DNA of 63,788 bases from VBDM01 sp035651815 (GTDB lineage: Bacteria > Pseudomonadota > Gammaproteobacteria > Burkholderiales > SG8-39). The notes beneath the pieces are model-generated. The model searched no databases. It saw only the letters and a list, made by a program, of their open reading frames with translations, and was not told where the DNA came from. The translations under genes and the position numbers were made by a program. Every line of letters starts with the position of its first letter. Position 1 is the stretch's first letter. Shown piece after piece: positions 44,354 to 55,148 of this stretch. Location: the NCBI GenBank assembly GCA_035651815.1, contig DASRFB010000022.1:1-63788 (forward strand), in the 5' to 3' direction.

Positions 44354-45496
44354 CTAGTTCGCGCCCTCCAAAAATTCCAGTACCTCGGGACGCCGCGCCA
44401 TGGTGTCCTCGTATCCCAGGTCTATCAGCGCCTGACAAAAGCCCTTCTCGAACAGCAGGTAGCTCGCCAGCGTCGAGCCGTTGCGATTCATCGCGCCGAT
44501 GCCGCGCAGCAGGAAGCGTATCGTCCACGGCAGATCGGGCAGGAAGCGCACCGCGATGCGCTCGAGCGGCTGGCTCGGCTGGATGACCAGCACCTTGATC
44601 CGCCGCAGCGGCAGGCCCGCCTCGCGCAGACGCTCGGCCGGAATCAGCGAGATCGTGCGGTTGATGCGGTGCAGCCGCTCGATGTCGACGTACAGGCCGT
44701 CGAGGAAGATGCTGTTCAGCGCATGGCCCGCGATCTGCGCGAACGACGGGTAGAGGCTCGAGCGCACGCGCGGCGGCTCCACGTTCACGTGCCGCCCGGT
44801 GCCGATCACGAGCACGCGGTCCGACCCGAGGTGCAGCGCCGGGCTGACGGGTGCCATCTGGCGCATCGATCCGTCGCCGAAGTACTCGCGGTTGATCTTC
44901 ACCGCGGGGAAGATGAAGGGCAGCGCCGAGGAGGCCATGAGGTGCTCCACCCCGATCGGCATCGCCGCGCCGACGCGCTGCGTGCGCTCCCAGGCCTCGG
45001 TGCCCGGGCCGCCCTGGTAGAAGCTCACGCTCTGGCCCGACGAGTAGCCCGAGCAGGTGATCGACACCGCGTAGAGGTTGCCGTCGTCGATGTTCTGCTG
45101 GATGCGGCCGAAGTCGAGGCTGCGCGCGAGCAGCTCCGCGAGCGGCGTGTTGTCGAGCAGGGACACGGGGCTCGAACGCGAGATCAGCATCATCGCCGCG
45201 AGCCAGCGCGCCCCGGACCGGGCCACGGCGAGCGGGTCCGAGCGGTAGACGTGGTGCACGCGGCAGTCGGCCCAGACATCGAGCAGCTTCTCGACGCCGG
45301 CGCCGAAGTCGTTCGCGAAGACGGCAAGGGTCGCCGCGTTGATCGCGCCCGACGAGGTCCCGCACAGGATGGGAAAGGGATTGCGCTTCGGCTGCGCCAG
45401 CAGCTCGCTCACCGCCTTCAGAACGCCGATCTGGTAGGCGGCGCGGGCACCGCCGCCCGTGAGGACGAGCCCGGCTTTCGGCTTGGTCGGTTCCAT
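44354..45496 (-). CDS. patatin-like phospholipase
   Basis: 380 residues from the ATG at 45494-45496; the open frame continues far upstream, but only as a shadow of maeB. GLVLTGGGARAAYQIGVLKAV gives the oxyanion glycine loop, CGTSSGAINAATLA the nucleophile elbow GTSSG (GxSxG), and EYFGDGSMRQMAPVSPAL the catalytic Asp (DGS). FLEGAN ends it. Lipid acyl hydrolase activity is expected in the cytoplasm or at the membrane. PHA depolymerases of some phasin-bearing bacteria are patatin-like too, so a role there is possible. Confidence 0.87.
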   Translation of the reverse strand: MEPTKPKAGLVLTGGGARAAYQIGVLKAVSELLAQPKRNPFPILCGTSSGAINAATLAVFANDFGAGVEKLLDVWADCRVHHVYRSDPLAVARSGARWLAAMMLISRSSPVSLLDNTPLAELLARSLDFGRIQQNIDDGNLYAVSITCSGYSSGQSVSFYQGGPGTEAWERTQRVGAAMPIGVEHLMASSALPFIFPAVKINREYFGDGSMRQMAPVSPALHLGSDRVLVIGTGRHVNVEPPRVRSSLYPSFAQIAGHALNSIFLDGLYVDIERLHRINRTISLIPAERLREAGLPLRRIKVLVIQPSQPLERIAVRFLPDLPWTIRFLLRGIGAMNRNGSTLASYLLFEKGFCQALIDLGYEDTMARRPEVLEFLEGAN

Positions 45497-45558
45497 GGTG
45501 AATCGCCGCGTTGTTCTTGTCGCAGACGCCCGTGCGCGAAGCGCGGAGTTTAGCCGCT

Positions 45559-47865
<2,307 letters not shown>

Positions 47866-47961
47866 GGCGGGTTTCTGTTCCGAGTGGGAGCGGAATCATA
47901 GCCGATTCGCCGCGGACCGCGGCGTGGCCGGCGCGGTATGATGAACGCCGTCGGAGACACG

Positions 47962-49131
47962 ATGAAGCGCGAACACGAGCCGCGACTCGCGGCGCGGATG
48001 GCCTCGATCGAGCCGTTCCACGTGATGGACGTGCAGGCGCGCGCGCACGCGCTCGAGGCACAGGGGCGCCGCATCGTGCACATGGAGATCGGTCAGCCCG
48101 ACTTCGGCGCTCCCCCGCAGGTCGCCGAGGCGGCGATCGCGGCGATCCGCACGCGGCGCCTCGGCTACACCGCGTCGGCGGGCCTGCCCGCGCTGCGCGA
48201 GGCGATCGCGCGCCATTACCGCGAGCAGCTCGGCGCCGACGTCCCGGCCGAGCGCATCGTGGTCACGACGGGCGCGTCCGGCGCGCTGCTGCTCGGGCTC
48301 GGCGTCCTGCTGAATCCGGGCGACGAGGCGCTGATGCCCGACCCCTGCTACCCCTGCAACCGGCATTTCGTGCGCCTGTTCGACGCGGTGCCGAGGACGC
48401 TCGCCGTGGACGAGCGCCAGTCGTACCAGCTCTCGGCCGCCGACGTGCGCTCGGCCTGGACCGGCGCGACGCGCTGCGTGATGCTCGCGACGCCGTCGAA
48501 CCCGACCGGCACCCTGATCGAGCCCGGCGCGCTGCGCGAGATCGTCGACGAGACCCGCCGCCGGGGCGGAACGGTCGTGGTCGACGAGATCTACCAGGGG
48601 CTGGTCTACGGGCGGGCGCCCTCGACCGCGCTGTCGATCGCGGACGACGTGTTCGTGGTCGCGAGCTTCTCGAAGTACTTCAACATGACCGGCTGGCGCC
48701 TGGGATGGATCGTCGTCCCGGAGCGCTACGTGCGCGAGGTCGAGAAGCTGGCGCAGAACGTGGCGATCTGCCCGCCGGCGCCGTCGCAGCACGCGGCGCT
48801 CGCCGCGTTCCGGCCCGACACGCTCGCGCTGCTCGAGGAGCGCCGCGCCGAGTTCGAGCGGCGCCGCGATTTCATGGTACCGGCGCTGCGGCGCCTGGGA
48901 TTCCGCATTCCGCTCGTGCCGGAGGGGGCGTTCTACATCTACGCGGGGTGCGAGCGCTTCGGCGACAGCTGGGACCTGGCGCTCGGCCTGCTCGAGCGCG
49001 CCGGCGTGGCGATCACGCCGGGGATCGACTTCGGGTCGAACCGGCCGCGCGACCACGTGCGCTTCGCGTACACGCGCGCCCTCCCGGACCTCGAGGAGGG
49101 CGTGGCGGCGATGGCGCGCGCGCTCGCCTAG
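47962..49131 (+). CDS. PLP-dependent class I/II aminotransferase
   Basis: 389 residues from the ATG at 47962, preferred over 47938 because CGGAGA lies seven bases ahead. Fold type I: IEIGQPDFGAPPQ-like MEIGQPDFGAPPQVAEAAIAA, YTASAGLPALREAIARHY, TTGASGALLLGLGVLLNPGDE, ATPSNPTGTL, VVDEIYQGLVYG and the PLP-lysine segment SFSKYFNMTGWRLGW. This is an aspartate/alanine-type aminotransferase, and the donor amino acid cannot be assigned. It is divergent from maeB and convergent with the lytic transglycosylase. Confidence 0.88.
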   Translation: MKREHEPRLAARMASIEPFHVMDVQARAHALEAQGRRIVHMEIGQPDFGAPPQVAEAAIAAIRTRRLGYTASAGLPALREAIARHYREQLGADVPAERIVVTTGASGALLLGLGVLLNPGDEALMPDPCYPCNRHFVRLFDAVPRTLAVDERQSYQLSAADVRSAWTGATRCVMLATPSNPTGTLIEPGALREIVDETRRRGGTVVVDEIYQGLVYGRAPSTALSIADDVFVVASFSKYFNMTGWRLGWIVVPERYVREVEKLAQNVAICPPAPSQHAALAAFRPDTLALLEERRAEFERRRDFMVPALRRLGFRIPLVPEGAFYIYAGCERFGDSWDLALGLLERAGVAITPGIDFGSNRPRDHVRFAYTRALPDLEEGVAAMARALA

Positions 49132-49151
49132 AGTCCCGGGCTAGAGGCGGC

Positions 49152-49841
49152 TCAGGCGGAGCTGCGCGCGGTCTGCTGCGGCTGCGGCCGGTTGACGCGC
49201 CTGAGCGCCTCCTCGAGGCGCTCCTTCTCGGCCATCACTTTCTGCGCGTACTGGCTCGAGACGTCGGCGAGCGCGCCGTTGTAGAACTGCAGTCCGGCCT
49301 CCAGGCTGCCGGTGCGCCGGATGTATTCCTTCAGGATGCGCGCGCCGAGCAGGATGTTCGTCGTCGGGTCGAGCACCTCGTCGCCGGCCTCCAGCTTGTC
49401 CTGGTGATGCTTGGGGATCACCTGCATCAGTCCCTTCGCGCCGACGCCGCTCTCGGCGATCGGGTTGAAGCGCGACTCGATCGCCATCACCGCGAGGATC
49501 AGCAGCGGGTCGAGACCGACCTGCTGACCGGCGTCGTACGCCGCGTCGACCAGCTGCTCGGTGGCGGAGGACGCGACGCGATAGCGGCGCGCCAGGTAGT
49601 TGACGAGCGCGCGGTGCTTGGCGGCCTGCGGGTCATCGACGCGGTCGGCGAGCAGGTCGCCGTCGAAGCGGATCGGCCCCTGCGCCGCGGCGCGACCGAG
49701 GTTCTCGGGCAGCCCCACGGCGCTCTGCATGACCAGGAAGATCACCGCCGCCAGCCCGACGAAGGCCAGGCCATGGTGCAGCGTGGTCGCGATCGCCCGG
49801 ATCCCCGTGCGCAAGCTTTGCTTCAGTTCGGCTTTGTCCAT
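49152..49841 (-). CDS. membrane-anchored lytic transglycosylase, SLT type
   Basis: 229 residues from the ATG at 49839-49841, which has a near-perfect AAGGAGGG site (49847-49854). One TM helix (FVGLAAVIFLVMQSAVGL, about 29-46) puts the rest in the periplasm. The SLT domain has the catalytic Glu in ILAVMAIESRFNPIAESGVGAKGLMQVIP, and later DPTTNILLGARILKEYIRRTGSLEAGLQFYNG. It cleaves the glycan backbone of peptidoglycan. The C-terminus is a short coiled coil ending QTARSSA. It has a long leader and a strong promoter, described separately. Confidence 0.88.
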   Translation of the reverse strand: MDKAELKQSLRTGIRAIATTLHHGLAFVGLAAVIFLVMQSAVGLPENLGRAAAQGPIRFDGDLLADRVDDPQAAKHRALVNYLARRYRVASSATEQLVDAAYDAGQQVGLDPLLILAVMAIESRFNPIAESGVGAKGLMQVIPKHHQDKLEAGDEVLDPTTNILLGARILKEYIRRTGSLEAGLQFYNGALADVSSQYAQKVMAEKERLEEALRRVNRPQPQQTARSSA

Positions 49842-50064
49842 TTGCACCCTCCTTGCCGGCCTGCCCGAAGGCAGGAGGCTGGAACCTGCATGAAGCGCCA
49901 CGCCCCGAAGGCGCGGGTGAGTCCTCTCTGGCGGATTTCTTGTTCTGGGGACGGCCTGCCGGGGCCCGGAACGGGCCCACGGGCCGGATTGCCTACCGGC
50001 CGTCACCACTAAGTCAAAAATCCCGGCGGACAGTTCCCGGCCGTGAATTTTTTGGCACAGTGAG
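49842..50064 (-). promoter_or_regulatory. long structured 5' leader of the lytic transglycosylase mRNA
   Basis: From the predicted transcription start near 50064 to the ATG there are about 220 bases with no convincing gene. In the RNA sense I see GGCCGG/CCGGCC (50001-49982), GGGCCCG/CGGGCCC (49978-49962), CCGCGCC/GGCGTGG with one G-U (49916-49898) and CCTGCC-UUCG-GGCAGG (49875-49860) just before the ribosome site. GACGGCC at 50004-49998 can alternatively pair with GGCCGUC at 49956-49950, competing with the first hairpin. No known riboswitch class is recognised. Confidence 0.5.
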
Positions 50065-50070
50065 GGACGG

Positions 50071-50099
50071 ATTGTAAATGCGCCCCACCGCGCGGTCAA
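50071..50099 (-). promoter_or_regulatory. sigma70 promoter of the lytic transglycosylase
   Basis: On the minus strand TTGACC (50099-50094), a 17-base spacer and TACAAT (50076-50071). Each box matches consensus in 5 of 6 positions. The region just upstream of the -35 box (about 50100-50125) is AT-rich (TAAAGGATAATTA), as an UP element would be, and stands out from the GC-rich surroundings. Confidence 0.75.
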
Positions 50100-50221
50100 G
50101 CCTAATTATCCTTTACTTATCATGATCTTGACGCTGTCATGCTGCGTCGCAAAACGCTCGAATGGCTGCGGTGCAGCCCGGGACGCGGGTCACGGGCTGT
50201 CCGCAGCGACTCGCCAGCCCA

Positions 50222-50530
50222 TCAGGGCCGGGACCCCGTCGGAAACGGCCAGGCCGCAGCCGGGTTCAGCGCCGTCTTGGCGCCGGGAGTGGCCGCGGTC
50301 GAGGGAGCCGGCGCCGGGGTAGCGGCCGCCGGCGCCTGCGGCGCCGCCATCGGGGTCGCGCGGCGCGCGCGCTTGCGCGTGCCCGCCTTCTTGCGCGCGG
50401 AGCCCTTTCTCGATGCCGCCTTGCGCTTTGCGCCCGCGCGCTTGACGGACTTCGCAGCCGTCCTCCGGCCTGCTGCTCTCTTCTTCTTCTTCGCCGACTT
50501 CTTTGCCTTCTTCGCTCTCTTCTTGGCCAT
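50222..50530 (-). CDS. histone H1-like Lys/Ala/Pro-rich DNA-binding protein
   Basis: 102 residues. The N-half is almost only Lys, Arg, Ala, Ser, Gly (MAKKRAKKAKKSAKKKK, RKAASRKGSARKKAGTRKRARR), the second half Ala/Pro/Thr-rich (APQAPAAATPAPAPS). This is the H1-like / AlgP-type composition, and such proteins coat DNA or act as nucleoid proteins. AAGGAGG is eight bases before the ATG. There is no other domain. It follows a DUF2442 gene by about 56 bases on the same strand, downstream of nrdAB. Confidence 0.7.
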   Translation of the reverse strand: MAKKRAKKAKKSAKKKKRAAGRRTAAKSVKRAGAKRKAASRKGSARKKAGTRKRARRATPMAAPQAPAAATPAPAPSTAATPGAKTALNPAAAWPFPTGSRP

Positions 50531-50586
50531 GGCCGACCTCCTTCAAAGTTATGAAAAACCACGACCCGCCCGAACCTGCGGGTCCT

Positions 50587-50865
50587 TCAACCGCCGAGGC
50601 CGCTCCTCCGCGGATTGAATCCTGTCCCTGCCTTCGCCCAGAGCAGGTCCTGGTACAGGATATCGGGGTCCAGCCGGATCCCGGCGTCCCACACGACGGT
50701 CGCGGCGTCGACCGCGGCCCGGCAGAACTGCTCGACGTCGCGCCATGCGCTGAACGGGCCGACCTCCAGGAGATCGCCGAGGAACACGCTGCCCTCGACG
50801 CCGTCGTCGAACCTCAGCCACAGCCTGTAATCGCGCGAGGCCTTGCACTGCGTTACGCGATGCAT
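50587..50865 (-). CDS. DUF2442-family protein
   Basis: 92 residues from the ATG at 50863-50865. HRVTQCKASRDYRLWLRFDDGVEGSVFLGDLLEVGPFSAWRDVEQFCRAAVD followed by VVWDAGIRLDPDILYQDLL is the DUF2442 pattern: a small beta-sheet domain usually next to toxin-like DUF4160 genes, or alone. No DUF4160 gene is here. It begins 30 bases after the nrdB stop, so it is probably cotranscribed with nrdAB. The function is not known. Confidence 0.75.
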   Translation of the reverse strand: MHRVTQCKASRDYRLWLRFDDGVEGSVFLGDLLEVGPFSAWRDVEQFCRAAVDAATVVWDAGIRLDPDILYQDLLWAKAGTGFNPRRSGLGG

Positions 50866-50894
50866 GCCGCTCTCCGTCCGTTTGCGACCGGGCG

Positions 50895-52037
50895 CTAATC
50901 CCAGCTCAGCGCCCCTCCGGTCTGGTACTCGATCACGCGCGTCTCGAAGAAGTTGCGCTCCTTCTTCAGGTCGATCATCTCGCTCATCCACGGGAACGGG
51001 TTCGTCGCGCCGGGGAACATCGGCTCGACGCCGATCTGCTGAGCGCGGCGGTTGGCGATGTAGCGCAGGTACTCCTTGAACATGGGCGCGTTGAGCCCCA
51101 GCACGCCGCGCGGCATCGTGTCCTCCGCGTAGCGGTACTCGAGCTCGACGGCCTTGCGGATCAGCCCCTGGATCTCCTCGCGGAACTCGGACGTCCAGAG
51201 GTGCGGGTTCTCCATCTTGATCTGGTTGATGAGGTCGATGCCGAAATTGCAGTGCATCGACTCGTCGCGCAGGATGTACTGGTACTGCTCGGCGGCGCCG
51301 GTCATCTTGTTCTGGCGCCCGAGCGCGAGGATCTGCGTGAAGCCGACGTAGAAGAACAGGCCCTCCATCAGGCAGGCGAACACGATCAGGCTGCGCAGCA
51401 GCTTCTGGTCGGCCTCGGGCGTCCCGGTCTTGAAGTTCGGGTCCGTGAGAATGTCGATGAAGGGGATCAGGAACTCGTCCTTCTCGCGGATGCTCTGGAT
51501 CTCGTGATAGGCGTTGAACACCTCGCCTTCGTCGAGCTGGAGGCTTTCGACGATGTACTGATAGGCATGCGTGTGGATCGCTTCCTCGAACGCCTGGCGC
51601 AGCAGGTACTGGCGGCACTCGGGCGCGGTGATGTGGCGGTACGTGCCCAGCACGATGTTGTTGGCCGCAAGCGAGTCCGCGGTGACGAAGAAGCCGAGAT
51701 TGCGCTTCACCAGCCGACGCTCGTCCTCGGTCAGGCCGTTCGGGTCCTTCCACAGGGCGATGTCGCGGCTCATGTTGATTTCCTGCGGCATCCAGTGGTT
51801 GGCGCAGCCCGCGAGATACTTCTCCCAGGCCCACTTGTACTTGAACGGGACGAGCTGGTTGACGTCGGCCGCAGCGTTGATGATGCGCTTGTCCTCCACG
51901 CGCACGCGACGGTGGCTTGCGTCGGGCCCGGCGCGGCCCGGCAGGATCTGCACCCGCGGCTGCGGAGTCCCCGGGCTCACCGGCTGCAGCTGCAGTCCGG
52001 GCATCGCTTCGGCGCCCATCTCGTCGAAAGAAAGCAT
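50895..52037 (-). CDS. nrdB: class Ia ribonucleotide reductase small subunit
   Basis: 380 residues. The radical-bearing segment FEEAIHTHAYQYIVESL aligns with the Tyr-containing helix of NrdB, so the tyrosine is kept. Diiron ligands are in NLGFFVTADSLAANN, EEAIHTHAY, MEGLFFYVGF and ILRDESMHCNFG. The C-terminal tail ends GGALSWD, which docks into NrdA. With NrdA it makes deoxyribonucleotides. It follows nrdA by 14 bases, so they form an operon. Confidence 0.94.
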   Translation of the reverse strand: MLSFDEMGAEAMPGLQLQPVSPGTPQPRVQILPGRAGPDASHRRVRVEDKRIINAAADVNQLVPFKYKWAWEKYLAGCANHWMPQEINMSRDIALWKDPNGLTEDERRLVKRNLGFFVTADSLAANNIVLGTYRHITAPECRQYLLRQAFEEAIHTHAYQYIVESLQLDEGEVFNAYHEIQSIREKDEFLIPFIDILTDPNFKTGTPEADQKLLRSLIVFACLMEGLFFYVGFTQILALGRQNKMTGAAEQYQYILRDESMHCNFGIDLINQIKMENPHLWTSEFREEIQGLIRKAVELEYRYAEDTMPRGVLGLNAPMFKEYLRYIANRRAQQIGVEPMFPGATNPFPWMSEMIDLKKERNFFETRVIEYQTGGALSWD

Positions 52038-52051
52038 CTAGTCGCTCCTCC

Positions 52052-54916
52052 TCATTGGCACGCCTCGCATTCGGGGTCGTCGATCTTGCAGAACTTCACC
52101 TCGCCCTCGGCGGGTTTGGCCGCGGCCTCGGGAGCCGCCCCGTCGGCCGACACCGCGTTCAGCTGCCCGGTCTTGACGGTGGACTTCTCCGCGTGGGTCG
52201 CGCCCATCGAGCGCAGGTAGTACGTGGTCTTCAATCCGCGGTGCCACGCGAGCTTGTAGGTATCGTCGAGCTTCTTGCCCGACGCCTGGCCGATGTAGAT
52301 GTTGAGCGACTGCGACTGGTCGATCCACTTCTGCCGGCGCGCGCCGGCCTCGACGATCCAGGTCGGATCGACCTCGAACGCGGTCGCGTAGAGGCGACGC
52401 AGGTCGGCCGGAACGCGGTCGATGCGCGCGAGGCTGCCGTCGAAGTACTTCAGGTCGGCGACCATCACCTCGTCCCACAGGCCGAGCTTCTTCAGGTCGG
52501 AGACCAGGTACTCGTTCACCACGGTGAACTCGCCCGAGAGGTTCGACTTGACGTACAGGTTCTGGTACGTGGGCTCGATCGAAGCCGATACCCCGACGAT
52601 GTTCGCGATGGTGGCGGTGGGCGCGATCGCGAGACAGTTGGAGTTGCGCATGCCGTGCTTCTTGACACGCTCGCGCAGCGCCTTCCAGTCCATCGACTCG
52701 GACATGTCGATGTCGACGTAGCCCCCGCGCTGCTCGCGCAGCAGCGCGAGCGTGTCTTGCGGCATGACGCCCTGGTCCCACAACGAGCCGCGGTACGACG
52801 GGTAGCGGCCGCGCTCCTCGGCGAGCTCGCTCGAGGCCCAGTAGGCGTAGTAGGCGACCGCCTCCATCGAGCGGTCGGCGAACTGCACCGCGTCCTCCGA
52901 TCCGTACGGCAGGCGCAGGATGTGGAGGCAGTCCTGGAACCCCATGATGCCGAGGCCGACCGGCCGGTGCTTCATGTTGGAGTTGCGCGCCTTCGACACC
53001 GCGTAATAGTTGATGTCGATGACGTTGTCGAGCATGCGCATGGCCGTCGAGATCGTGCGCTTCAGCTTGGCGTGGTCGAGCTCGCCGTTGATCATGTGCG
53101 CGACCATGTTCACCGAGCCGAGGTTGCACACCGCGATCTCGCCGTCGTTCGTGTTGAGCGTGATCTCGGTGCACAGGTTCGAGCTGTGCACGACGCCGAC
53201 GTGCTGCTGCGGCGAGCGCACGTTGCACGGGTCCTTGAACGTGATCCAGGGATGCCCGGTCTCGAACAGCATCGACAGCATCTTGCGCCACAGCTGCATC
53301 GCCGGGATCTTCTTGTAGAGCTTGAGCTCGCCCTTGGCGACCTTGTCCTCGTACCCGCGGTAGGCCTGCTCGAACGCCTTCCCGAACTTGTCGTGCAGGT
53401 CCGGGCAGTCGGAGGGCGAGAACAGCGTCCACTCGCCGTTCTCCATGACGCGCTTCATGAAGAGGTCGGGGACCCAGTTCGCCGTGTTCATGTCGTGCGT
53501 GCGCCGCCGGTCGTCGCCGGTGTTCTTGCGCAGCTCGAGGAACTCCTCGATGTCCAGGTGCCACGTCTCAAGGTAGGAACACACCGCGCCTTTGCGCTTG
53601 CCGCCCTGGTTCACGGCGACCGCGGTGTCGTTCACTACCTTGAGGAAAGGCACTACTCCCTGAGATTTCCCGTTGGTGCCCTTGATGTGCGAGCCGAGCG
53701 CCCGCACCGGCGTCCAGTCGTTGCCGAGACCGCCCGCGTACTTCGCGAGCAGCGCGTTCTCCTTGATCGCCTCGTAGATGCCGTCGAGGTTGTCCGACAC
53801 CGTCGTCAGGTAGCACGACGAGAGCTGCGAGCGCGTCGTCCCCGAGTTGAACAGCGTCGGCGTCGAGCTCATGAAGTCGAACGACGACAGCACGTTGTAG
53901 AACTCGATCGCGCGCGCCTCGCGGTCGATCTCGTTCAGCGACAGGCCCATCGCCACGCGCATGAAGAACGCCTGCGGCAGCTCGATGCGCTCGCCGCGCA
54001 CGTGCAGGAAGTAGCGGTCGTACAGGGTCTGCAGGCCGAGGTAATCGAACTTGAGGTCGCGGCTGCCGTCGAGCGCCTTGCCGAGCTTCTCGAGGTCGAA
54101 GAGCGCGAGCTTCTCGTCGAGCAGCTCGGCCTGGATGCCGCGCTTCACGAACTGGGGGAAGTACTCGGCGTAGCGCTTCTTCATCTGCGCCTGCGAGACC
54201 TCCTCGCCGAGCACCTCGCGCCGGATCGTATGCAGCAGCAGCCGAGCGGTGACGTGGCTGTACGCGGGGTCCTTCTCGATCAGCGCGCGCGCCGACAGCA
54301 CCACCGACTTGCGCACTTCCTCGGCCGGCACCCCGTCGTAGAGGTTCTTGAGCGTCTCGGCCAGGATCGTCTTGCCTTCGACCGCGGCGTCGAGGCCTTC
54401 GCACGCCGCGCCGATCAGGTCCTGGAGCGCGCCGAGGTCGAGCGGCCGGCGCTGCCCATCCTCGACCACGTGGATCGCGTTCTGCTGCGGCGGTGCCTTC
54501 TTCTGGGCCGCCTCCTGGGCCCGCGCCTCGGCGCGCTTCTGGCGGTACAGCACGTACGCGCGGGCGACCTCGTGCTGGCCCGAGCGCATCAGCGCGAGCT
54601 CGACCTGGTCCTGGACATCCTCGATGTGGAACGTGCCCCCGGCCGGCTGGCGGCGCACGAGCGCGCCCACGACCGACTCGGTCAGCCCGGCCACGACCTC
54701 GCGGATGCGCGCCGACGCCGCGCCCTGCCCGCCTTCGACGGCGAGGAAGGCCTTGGTCATCGCCACCGAGATCTTGCCCGGCTCGAAGGCGACCACGGCG
54801 CCGTTGCGCCGGATGAGCTTGTACTGCGAATACGGCGACGGCTGCGCCTGCGCGGCTTCCGGCATCTCGGTCGTGGGGATCGACTGGGAAGTCGTCGCGT
54901 GGGCGGCAGTCTGCAT
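52052..54916 (-). CDS. nrdA: class Ia ribonucleotide reductase large subunit
   Basis: 954 residues. An Ala/Gln-rich N-terminus is followed by an ATP-cone (YKLIRRNGAVVAFEPGKISVAMTKAFLAVEG) and a linker (RAEARAQEAAQKKAPPQQ). Active-site signatures: SSCYLTTVSDNLDGIYEAIKENALL, AGGLGNDWTPVRALGSHIKGTNG, NLCTEITLNTNDGEIAVCNLGSVN (thiyl Cys) and a C-terminal redox tail FCKIDDPECEACQ. The ATP-cone implies allosteric control by dATP. Two NrdR-box-like sites precede it. Confidence 0.95.
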   Translation of the reverse strand: MQTAAHATTSQSIPTTEMPEAAQAQPSPYSQYKLIRRNGAVVAFEPGKISVAMTKAFLAVEGGQGAASARIREVVAGLTESVVGALVRRQPAGGTFHIEDVQDQVELALMRSGQHEVARAYVLYRQKRAEARAQEAAQKKAPPQQNAIHVVEDGQRRPLDLGALQDLIGAACEGLDAAVEGKTILAETLKNLYDGVPAEEVRKSVVLSARALIEKDPAYSHVTARLLLHTIRREVLGEEVSQAQMKKRYAEYFPQFVKRGIQAELLDEKLALFDLEKLGKALDGSRDLKFDYLGLQTLYDRYFLHVRGERIELPQAFFMRVAMGLSLNEIDREARAIEFYNVLSSFDFMSSTPTLFNSGTTRSQLSSCYLTTVSDNLDGIYEAIKENALLAKYAGGLGNDWTPVRALGSHIKGTNGKSQGVVPFLKVVNDTAVAVNQGGKRKGAVCSYLETWHLDIEEFLELRKNTGDDRRRTHDMNTANWVPDLFMKRVMENGEWTLFSPSDCPDLHDKFGKAFEQAYRGYEDKVAKGELKLYKKIPAMQLWRKMLSMLFETGHPWITFKDPCNVRSPQQHVGVVHSSNLCTEITLNTNDGEIAVCNLGSVNMVAHMINGELDHAKLKRTISTAMRMLDNVIDINYYAVSKARNSNMKHRPVGLGIMGFQDCLHILRLPYGSEDAVQFADRSMEAVAYYAYWASSELAEERGRYPSYRGSLWDQGVMPQDTLALLREQRGGYVDIDMSESMDWKALRERVKKHGMRNSNCLAIAPTATIANIVGVSASIEPTYQNLYVKSNLSGEFTVVNEYLVSDLKKLGLWDEVMVADLKYFDGSLARIDRVPADLRRLYATAFEVDPTWIVEAGARRQKWIDQSQSLNIYIGQASGKKLDDTYKLAWHRGLKTTYYLRSMGATHAEKSTVKTGQLNAVSADGAAPEAAAKPAEGEVKFCKIDDPECEACQ

Positions 54917-54999
54917 GTCCGGTCTCCTCGTCGCTTTGGGTCAGGCGGCCGGGTGATACCGGCGCGCCCTGGAATTCCAGGGGGAGATGCCTCCCCGTA

Positions 55000-55046
55000 C
55001 CACAACATGTGGTATGCCGAGGACAGTGTGCAACTAGTCTTTGTGG
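55000..55046 (-). promoter_or_regulatory. tandem NrdR-box-like operator of nrdAB
   Basis: Two 16-base near-palindromes lie upstream of nrdA: CCACAACATGTGGTAT at 55000-55015 and CAACTAGTCTTTGTGG at 55031-55046. Compared with the NrdR consensus (acaCwAtATaTwGtgt) they match at 11 and 9 positions and keep the core C, A and G. Their starts are 31 bases apart, the distance seen at NrdR-controlled promoters (three helical turns). TTGACA (55056-55051 in minus sense) just upstream may be the -35 box. Confidence 0.6.
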
Positions 55047-55117
55047 CTTGTCAAGAAAGAAGACGCGCGCGGCGCGGCCGGCCCGGCCAGCGCAAGACGC
55101 ATGCCATCGCGCGCCGC

Positions 55118-55148
55118 AAAAAAACGCGCCGCGCCGGCGAAACCGGCG
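55118..55148 (-). terminator. putative terminator after ampD
   Basis: In the RNA sense CGCCGG (55148-55143), a five-base loop and CCGGCG (55137-55132) form a GC hairpin directly after the ampD stop; seven U residues follow at 55124-55118 after seven GC bases. The gap between hairpin and U-tract makes it a weak call. Confidence 0.45.

Noticed and set aside
49842..50064. c-di-AMP (ydaO), c-di-GMP or cobalamin riboswitch upstream of the lytic transglycosylase.
   Set aside because: I could not find the conserved core of any of these classes; the hairpins are simple GC stems.
50140..50162. A terminator (GACGC/GCGTC hairpin) after the H1-like gene.
   Set aside because: The stem is only five pairs and no T-tract follows in the RNA sense.
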